Shown: positions 36,826 through 40,774 of the stretch, one piece after another | How the letters are laid out: every line of letters starts with the position of its first letter | How positions within the stretch are numbered: position 1 is the first letter of the stretch | Program-made: the position numbers and the translations under genes | Origin: Planctomycetia bacterium | Lineage (GTDB): Bacteria; Planctomycetota; Planctomycetia; Pirellulales; UBA7805 | Direction of reading: 5' to 3' | NCBI GenBank assembly: GCA_021413585.1 | Contig: JAIOQB010000023.1 | Span: 1 to 40,774, forward strand | Length of the DNA stretch: 40,774 nucleotides | The notes under the pieces: generated by a model | Told to the model about the DNA's origin: nothing | What the model saw: the letters and a program-made list of their open reading frames with translations, nothing else | Database searches by the model: none

Positions 36826-38412
36826 TTAGTCCCCCACGATCTTGTGTAGCTGGGACAGGTCGAAACCGTCCCACGGAAAATCAAACGGCAATTGCCCGCC
36901 GGCCGTCTCAATTGCTTCCCGCTTGTCAATTAATTCATTCAGCCAGGTGTTGAATGGCACAATTTTTGGGCGGACGCCCAGCCGACGGTTGGAGTTCGGC
37001 GGCTTTTTTACCTGCAATTCGCGCCGCTTTCGCAACCATCGCTTGCCGATTTCATCGTCCTTAAACTTCAGCCACCAGGCCGACAACTCACGGATTGAAT
37101 ATTCGAGAAACTCACCGAACCCGCGCCATTCAGTCGCTGTTTGCGCGTGACTTGCCAGCAGACACCCGCCCGCGATCTCGCGGAGTTTAGCCGGCGGCGC
37201 CTGCCCGCCCGATTTTGTATTCCTCACGACCTGCTTGACATCAGACGAGGCCCAGCCGGCGAAACCTTCGCACGCTTGAAGCCACACCGGCAGCGTCGGG
37301 TACCGTTCGGCGTTCTTCGCCTTGAACGGCCGCCCGCCGGTATCCACGAACCGCAGCCACTCGAATAGGTAGTCAATCACGCCTTGGCGGCGCTCCAGCC
37401 AATCTTCGACGCTATCGACGCCGAAACTCTTGATTGTGTCGCGGCGTATCTGCCACTCGACGCGCGGCGCGACTTTCGGATGCGTCCCGCCCCAGCGGAG
37501 TTCGACCATCGCTTCGTATTTCAGCGGATCGGGATTGTCACGCAGCTCTTTCGCCTTATCGTAGATACGGCATTTGGGATCCTTCCCGATTGCAAACGAG
37601 CTAGTCTTGCGGTTGCTTCGGTGGTTGTGGTCCTCGTGGGAGCGGCAAGTAAACTCACCTCGAAGGAAGGGATCGGCGAAGGCGGACATTTCAAGGCCCA
37701 GCATGTCGAGGCACGCGTCGATCCGACTCAGCTTGTTCCCAACCAGGTTGCCACCCAGCGCCTCGATGAACTCGCGAGCCTTTGCCCAGGCTTCCTTGAA
37801 CCCTAGCCGAATCAGGGTTGTGCTGCCGATCACCAGCTTGCCGTTCGGACAATCGCCCGCGGGCTCAGCTCGGCGGCAAAACTCGAAGCGCATTCCCAGC
37901 GACGTGAGGACGTAGGCACGGTACAGCCCCGATTTGCCCCGCGAGCCGCCGGGTGCGACCTGGCACGTCCACCCACCCAGGTCGAAAAACCCCCCTTCGC
38001 CTTTGTCGCCGTCGGCGGCATCGGCTTTGCATTGATTGAACAGCTCGCAGTTTTTTTCCCAGTCTTCGTCCCAGCGGATGTACAAGGCGACTTCGGCGGT
38101 ATCTTCTCCACCGAGAAGCACAAGCTGAGGTTTTGCGACCCCCCTGCTAGTAGATGCAGGGGGTCGCTTCCGAGGCTCACCTGCTGCTGGAGACTTCGCC
38201 GGCGGGGCCGGCTCCGCGGCTCGCCCTTCCGGGCGGGCTCGCTGCTCACCGCCCCCGCCGTCGACCGGTGCCCGATCTATAGATTTTCCGACCGTTTTGC
38301 TATACTTGCTTCCGTGACCGTTGCGCATAGGAATCCATTCCTTGTGTAGCGAGATCTGGCCGCTCGGGACCCCCAAGCCTGCAAGCAGATGGGTCACGGG
38401 CGGTTTTTTCAT
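36826..38412 (-). CDS. Rep_trans-like replication initiation protein
   Basis: 528 residues. The first 100 are Pro/Ala/Gly-rich and disordered. The core fits the replication initiation factor family (Rep_trans, also RstA-like): LSRIDACLDM around a metal- or nucleotide-binding Asp, CRIYDKAKEL, RVEWQIRRDTIK and a final helical domain. Rolling-circle-type proteins of this family nick DNA with a Tyr; I could not place that residue with certainty. The ATG at 38328 has AAGGAA upstream and an AGGAAT-CC-ATTCCT palindrome between, so translation from there is possible. It lies in the integrated element between the HTH and zinc-ribbon genes. Confidence 0.8.
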   Translation of the reverse strand: MKKPPVTHLLAGLGVPSGQISLHKEWIPMRNGHGSKYSKTVGKSIDRAPVDGGGGEQRARPEGRAAEPAPPAKSPAAGEPRKRPPASTSRGVAKPQLVLLGGEDTAEVALYIRWDEDWEKNCELFNQCKADAADGDKGEGGFFDLGGWTCQVAPGGSRGKSGLYRAYVLTSLGMRFEFCRRAEPAGDCPNGKLVIGSTTLIRLGFKEAWAKAREFIEALGGNLVGNKLSRIDACLDMLGLEMSAFADPFLRGEFTCRSHEDHNHRSNRKTSSFAIGKDPKCRIYDKAKELRDNPDPLKYEAMVELRWGGTHPKVAPRVEWQIRRDTIKSFGVDSVEDWLERRQGVIDYLFEWLRFVDTGGRPFKAKNAERYPTLPVWLQACEGFAGWASSDVKQVVRNTKSGGQAPPAKLREIAGGCLLASHAQTATEWRGFGEFLEYSIRELSAWWLKFKDDEIGKRWLRKRRELQVKKPPNSNRRLGVRPKIVPFNTWLNELIDKREAIETAGGQLPFDFPWDGFDLSQLHKIVGD

Positions 38413-38524
38413 TGCGGCACTCTGCCGCGCGAATTCATTTCGCCCTACGCCGGGCGTTGTCGTCTATCGTCGTCAACTCTACGGGCGACCAAAGGGGCTC
38501 ATTGCCGCCCCTTTGGAATCCCCG

Positions 38525-39052
38525 CTAGCCTTTCTCTGTGTTCCTTTCAGACGGCTTCCGACCGCCGCGACTCGCACGTTCTGTTCGCTCCTTTTCCGCG
38601 GCCTCGCGCTTTTCCGCTTGGATACCCTTCAAAGTCTTTACGTACTCGTCGTGGGGCAAGAACCCGGTCATCACTTCGTTCCAGTCCCGCTTGCACTTCT
38701 TGCGAGCCTCGCCGGACTTCCACAGTTCCACCACATCGGCAAATAACACGTAGCATGCCTTTGGGAATGCGTAGGTATCGTCTGGGCCTCCCAGCCAGGC
38801 GAGAATCTTTAGCCAGGTCGGATCATCATGACCCACTGCAACGCCCACAATGTCCGGCGGTTTCGGAAAGTACACCGCACGGAGGTAGCCTCGCGTCACC
38901 AATCGGCTCACTGCCATCCGGCTGAGGCCCAGCATTTCGGCCGCCTGCGCCTGCGTCACCAACCCCGCTGGGTTCTCACGGATCGCGTCCGCATACCACG
39001 CAATAAACGCGGCACGGACATCTTCTTCGCTCGACTTCTTGGGCTGACTCAT
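38525..39052 (-). CDS. HTH-containing protein of the integrated element
   Basis: 175 residues from the ATG at 39052 (the frame is open from a GTG at 39067). The helix-turn-helix TQAQAAEMLGLSRMAVSRLV starts near residue 34. A mixed region (DDPTWLKILAWLGGPDDTYA) and a Lys/Arg/Glu-rich coiled tail follow. A perfect dyad (39073-39086) lies 21-34 bases upstream, which suggests autoregulation. It is first in the element's minus-strand gene row and may control the Rep-like gene. Confidence 0.8.
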   Translation of the reverse strand: MSQPKKSSEEDVRAAFIAWYADAIRENPAGLVTQAQAAEMLGLSRMAVSRLVTRGYLRAVYFPKPPDIVGVAVGHDDPTWLKILAWLGGPDDTYAFPKACYVLFADVVELWKSGEARKKCKRDWNEVMTGFLPHDEYVKTLKGIQAEKREAAEKERTERASRGGRKPSERNTEKG

Positions 39053-39072
39053 GCCCCCATGATACACAATTG

Positions 39073-39086
39073 GTTACACTTGTAAC
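39073..39086. promoter_or_regulatory. Operator-like dyad GTTACA-CT-TGTAAC
   Basis: A perfect six-base inverted repeat with a two-base spacer, just upstream of the HTH gene start. It is probably the binding site of the HTH protein or of another repressor. No other copy was noticed in the window. Confidence 0.6.
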
Positions 39087-39284
39087 AAGCCCAGTTCTGG
39101 TTGGCGGGAAGTGATCCACGAAATCTCGCGTCCGAGGGGGGGGTAGGCGCTTTGATTTCCGAGATGAGTTTTCGGACTGGCCAAGCGAGTTTAGACCCTG
39201 AGGTGAGTCGTGTAGACTGGTTTTGGAAGATGTACGATCTTGGGGCAAAGTTCAAATCCTGTTGCCTCGACTTGATGAGACAAG

Positions 39285-39319
39285 AAGCCCTTCTGCCACC
39301 AGGTCGAAGGGCTTTCTCA
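39285..39319 (+). terminator. Hairpin AAGCCCTTC...GAAGGGCTT with TTCTC
   Basis: A nine-base-pair stem with a 12-base loop, followed by a weak T-rich tail. It could end a transcript that once came from a tRNA-type gene to its left. Confidence 0.55.
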
Positions 39320-39375
39320 TTGCCGCTGCACGCGATTGTTCTTCGTCTTCGCGTGAAACGGCCGGACAATGGAAT

Positions 39376-39404
39376 TTGCGGCACCGTTAATGGCGCGGTA
39401 TAAG
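39376..39404 (+). promoter_or_regulatory. Possible promoter of the unknown gene at 39465
   Basis: TTGCGG (39376-39381), 17 bases, TATAAG (39399-39404). The -10 matches TATAAT in five of six bases. It may drive the first gene of the cassette-like row. Confidence 0.4.
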
Positions 39405-39464
39405 CTGGGTTAAATCTAAATTCCTTTTTAAAGACTGTCAGTTAGGTAACGGAGGACACACGGA

Positions 39465-39992
39465 ATGGTTGACGTGGCGGAGTTCATCCGGTCTTACATC
39501 TCCTCGACCGACGAGCCACGGATCCGGTTCGACTGGAACGGCAAGCACGCCGAGGAGTTCGTGGATAGCAATATGGCATTCCGGGATGTTATCCGGGAAG
39601 CCGTACTAGTGGATGTGTCGGCCGCCCCGCTGGATCTTGTCCGCGATCTGTTTCGCGCTGAGACACAGTGTTCGCGCGAGGCGTGGGGTATTGTGGATGG
39701 TGTCGGCGCTTTAGCCGAGCCTCTTCTCCGCCGTGGCGGCTCGGCATACCTCGACGACTACCTTCAGGGGAAGTTTCAGAGCTTCGACGCGAGCCTCGGT
39801 AGCGCCTTCGAGTACGACTTGCCGTTGGCCCGGTCCATGCTCGCCGAGGTCCGCGAGTGCTTGCGATCCTCGCCCGACTCACCAAAAGCTCGACTCTGGC
39901 GCAGCGGAGAGGAGTTGTTCGCCGGCTGGGTCACAGATTGCGAGCAAAGGCAAGCCGAATCAAACGCAGTAACAGACGGCGGGGGCATGTAG
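39465..39992 (+). CDS. Unknown protein, first of the cassette-like genes
   Basis: 175 residues. The ATG has GGAGG nine bases upstream. Helical, acidic and without membrane segments: VAEFIRSYISS, FRDVIREAVLVDVS, then a repeat-like stretch DLVRDLFRAETQCSREAWG, and a Cys-containing C-terminus (VTDCEQRQAESN). Not recognised. The GTTAGGT core-like site lies 18 bases upstream, and a 78-base structured repeat follows 61 bases after the stop. Confidence 0.75.
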   Translation: MVDVAEFIRSYISSTDEPRIRFDWNGKHAEEFVDSNMAFRDVIREAVLVDVSAAPLDLVRDLFRAETQCSREAWGIVDGVGALAEPLLRRGGSAYLDDYLQGKFQSFDASLGSAFEYDLPLARSMLAEVRECLRSSPDSPKARLWRSGEELFAGWVTDCEQRQAESNAVTDGGGM

Positions 39993-40053
39993 CCGTTGCC
40001 ATAAGTGTTGCTCAGCCAATCGCCGCAACTGCTGAACATGATCTTTAGGCTGA

Positions 40054-40131
40054 CATGACAGCGTTGATTAGCTGGCGCGGCCAGCATTGGGGATCAACTG
40101 CAAGCGGTTCTAACCGTGTCCTGTTGCCCCG
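40054..40131. repeat. 78-base structured repeat, copy 1 (cassette-end type)
   Basis: It starts CATGACAGC and ends with GCGGTTCTAACCGTGTCCTG and TTGCCCCG. The interior folds as GTTGAT / GCTGGC-GCG-GCCAGC / ATCAAC. It matches 40532-40609 at 57 of 78 positions without gaps. The differences lie almost entirely in the interior and partly preserve pairing. A CGGTT-CT-AACCG dyad lies in the constant part. Confidence 0.8.
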
Positions 40132-40233
40132 GGCACCGTGGAATGAATGATTGCGGGGGAGGATACCCGAAAGATAATCGTCTGCCTCCGACAAGCTGAA
40201 GGTTTCTGAAGTGCGAAACAAGCGGCAGGCCCT

Positions 40234-40536
40234 ATGAACTTCCAACGGCACCGCGAGAAGACAAGAGGCTGGCGAGAGTGGGTCCGGAAGCATGGACCGG
40301 CTTTGGCGGAACACGGTCTGCCGGCCGATGCCATTCGCACCGAACTCGACTGGTTCCTGTTTCTTGACCACGGATACATTCAGTCAACCCAGCTTTCGCT
40401 GGCCGATTGGTGGACGATTGACTGGCTCTCGGCCGATCAAGCCATCTGGCTCGCGGCGTTCATCCAAGAGCAGCATCCCGATAAGTACCCGCAACTAGTG
40501 GCCGCGCTCCGGCGAGAGCGGTGCAGCGACTCATGA
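40234..40536 (+). CDS. Unknown protein, second of the cassette-like genes
   Basis: 100 residues. Basic N-terminus (MNFQRHREKTRGWREWVRKH), then a compact body with Trp/Tyr-rich stretches (TELDWFLFLDHGYIQ, LADWWTIDWLSAD) and a helical end (LVAALRRERCSDS). It is probably soluble; no family recognised. GGCAGG lies upstream of the ATG. The TGA stop lies inside the start of the second 78-base repeat, as is common for integron cassettes. Confidence 0.75.
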   Translation: MNFQRHREKTRGWREWVRKHGPALAEHGLPADAIRTELDWFLFLDHGYIQSTQLSLADWWTIDWLSADQAIWLAAFIQEQHPDKYPQLVAALRRERCSDS

Positions 40537-40609
40537 CAGCATCAATTAGTCGCGAGGGCCACGATGCGGGCTTGACCACGAACGGTTCTAACCGTGTCCT
40601 GTCGCCCCG
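40532..40609. repeat. 78-base structured repeat, copy 2
   Basis: Same length as 40054-40131, with identical CATGACAGC and CGGTTCTAACCGTGTCCTG parts. At positions 11-14 and 41-44, copy 1 reads TTGA/TCAA and copy 2 reads TCAA/TTGA, so pairing is kept while both arms change. Confidence 0.8.
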
Positions 40610-40710
40610 AGTCAACAATGGGGTTCATCGTTCGGCCCTGTAAGAAATATTGTGTCAGCTAGCAGAAACAGGTAGCGTACATCACCTTTTTCTGACAGGA
40701 GCCATGGCAC

Positions 40711-40774
40711 ATGGATGTTGCATTACGAGCCCAAGCGGAACAGCTAGCAGACCGGTTCGCCAGCCAGGCCAGGA
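40711..40774 (+). CDS. Unknown protein, partial (third cassette-like gene)
   Basis: The ATG at 40711 has AGGAG nine bases upstream. The visible 21 residues read MDVALRAQAEQLADRFASQA and then R; the gene continues beyond the window. An overlapping frame from 40703 is less protein-like. It keeps the same strand and spacing as the two genes before it. Confidence 0.55.
   Translation, partial: MDVALRAQAEQLADRFASQAR

Larger units (their letters stand above)
39087..39464. other. 378-base region with element border and no gene
   Basis: No convincing coding sequence. It contains a hairpin TCCGA...TCGGA (about 39158), a tRNA-like remnant at 39249-39270, a terminator at 39285-39319 and the probable promoter at 39376-39404. 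A GTTAGGT sequence (39441-39447), which fits an integron core site GTTRRRY, lies 18 bases before the next gene. Confidence 0.5.

Noticed and set aside
39180..39270. An intact second tRNA gene
   Set aside because: The T-arm does not pair, the D-arm is missing, and position 33 is not T in any fitting anticodon loop. Kept only as a possible remnant.
40054..40609. Definite integron attC sites
   Set aside because: The 78-base repeats do not contain a clear GTTRRRY / RYYYAAC pair, and no integron integrase is in the window. Kept as a candidate only.

Overview
The window looks like a chromosomal segment of a planctomycete, most likely a member of the Pirellulales or a close relative. The evidence is the high GC content, long intergenic stretches packed with short palindromic repeats, many GTG starts, Ala/Pro-rich planctomycete-style hypothetical proteins, a squalene-cyclase-like protein, PQQ-propeller and EF-hand proteins, and SPASM proteins. 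This placement is inference; no phylogenetic marker was compared.

Layout. 1-7.3 kb: a DksA-type zinc-finger regulator, an unknown Ala/Pro-rich membrane protein, a sugar-phosphate isomerase-like TIM barrel, the queuosine-precursor genes queF (minus) and queC-queE (plus), and a membrane protein made of two copies of one module. 7.3-12.1 kb (minus): thioesterase, ABC ATPase, and a large FtsX-type permease gene that carries two inserted repeat elements, one in frame and one that shifts the frame. 12.4-20.2 kb (minus): a heavy-metal efflux locus with a TolC/CzcC-like channel, a secreted Cys/His-rich protein, a CzcB/CusB-like adaptor, a CzcA-like RND pump and a lipoprotein. The lipoprotein shares an unusual WCxxH...CxxC module with the adaptor. 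rpsR (bS18) lies just upstream.

20.8-25.4 kb (minus): a flavin-dependent-halogenase-like oxidoreductase, a small beta-repeat protein, a chorismate-lyase-like protein and a squalene-hopene-cyclase-like protein whose acid motif is degenerate. This could be an undescribed halogenated phenolic or terpenoid pathway. 25.9-34.5 kb: a secreted EF-hand protein, a HemN/HemW-like radical SAM protein, a PQQ-propeller protein, an iron-type alcohol dehydrogenase, a PqqD/SPASM protein without a radical SAM cysteine motif, a decayed radical SAM/SPASM pseudogene, a membrane-protein gene broken by a TAG codon, a GGDEF diguanylate cyclase, and a 44-residue single-pass membrane protein.

34.96-about 39.3 kb: a compact integrated element at a tRNA-Asp(GTC) gene. 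It encodes a tyrosine integrase whose reading frame runs antisense into the tRNA, an AlpA/excisionase-like protein, a small zinc-ribbon protein, a Rep_trans-like replication protein and an HTH protein preceded by a perfect dyad. 39.4 kb to the end: three same-strand unknown genes. The first two are each followed by a 78-base repeat whose interior shows complementary arm exchanges, which resembles a gene-cassette array.

At least six families of short dispersed palindromic repeats (called A to F here) fill the intergenic spaces and in places invade genes. They are the most striking genome-scale feature of the window.
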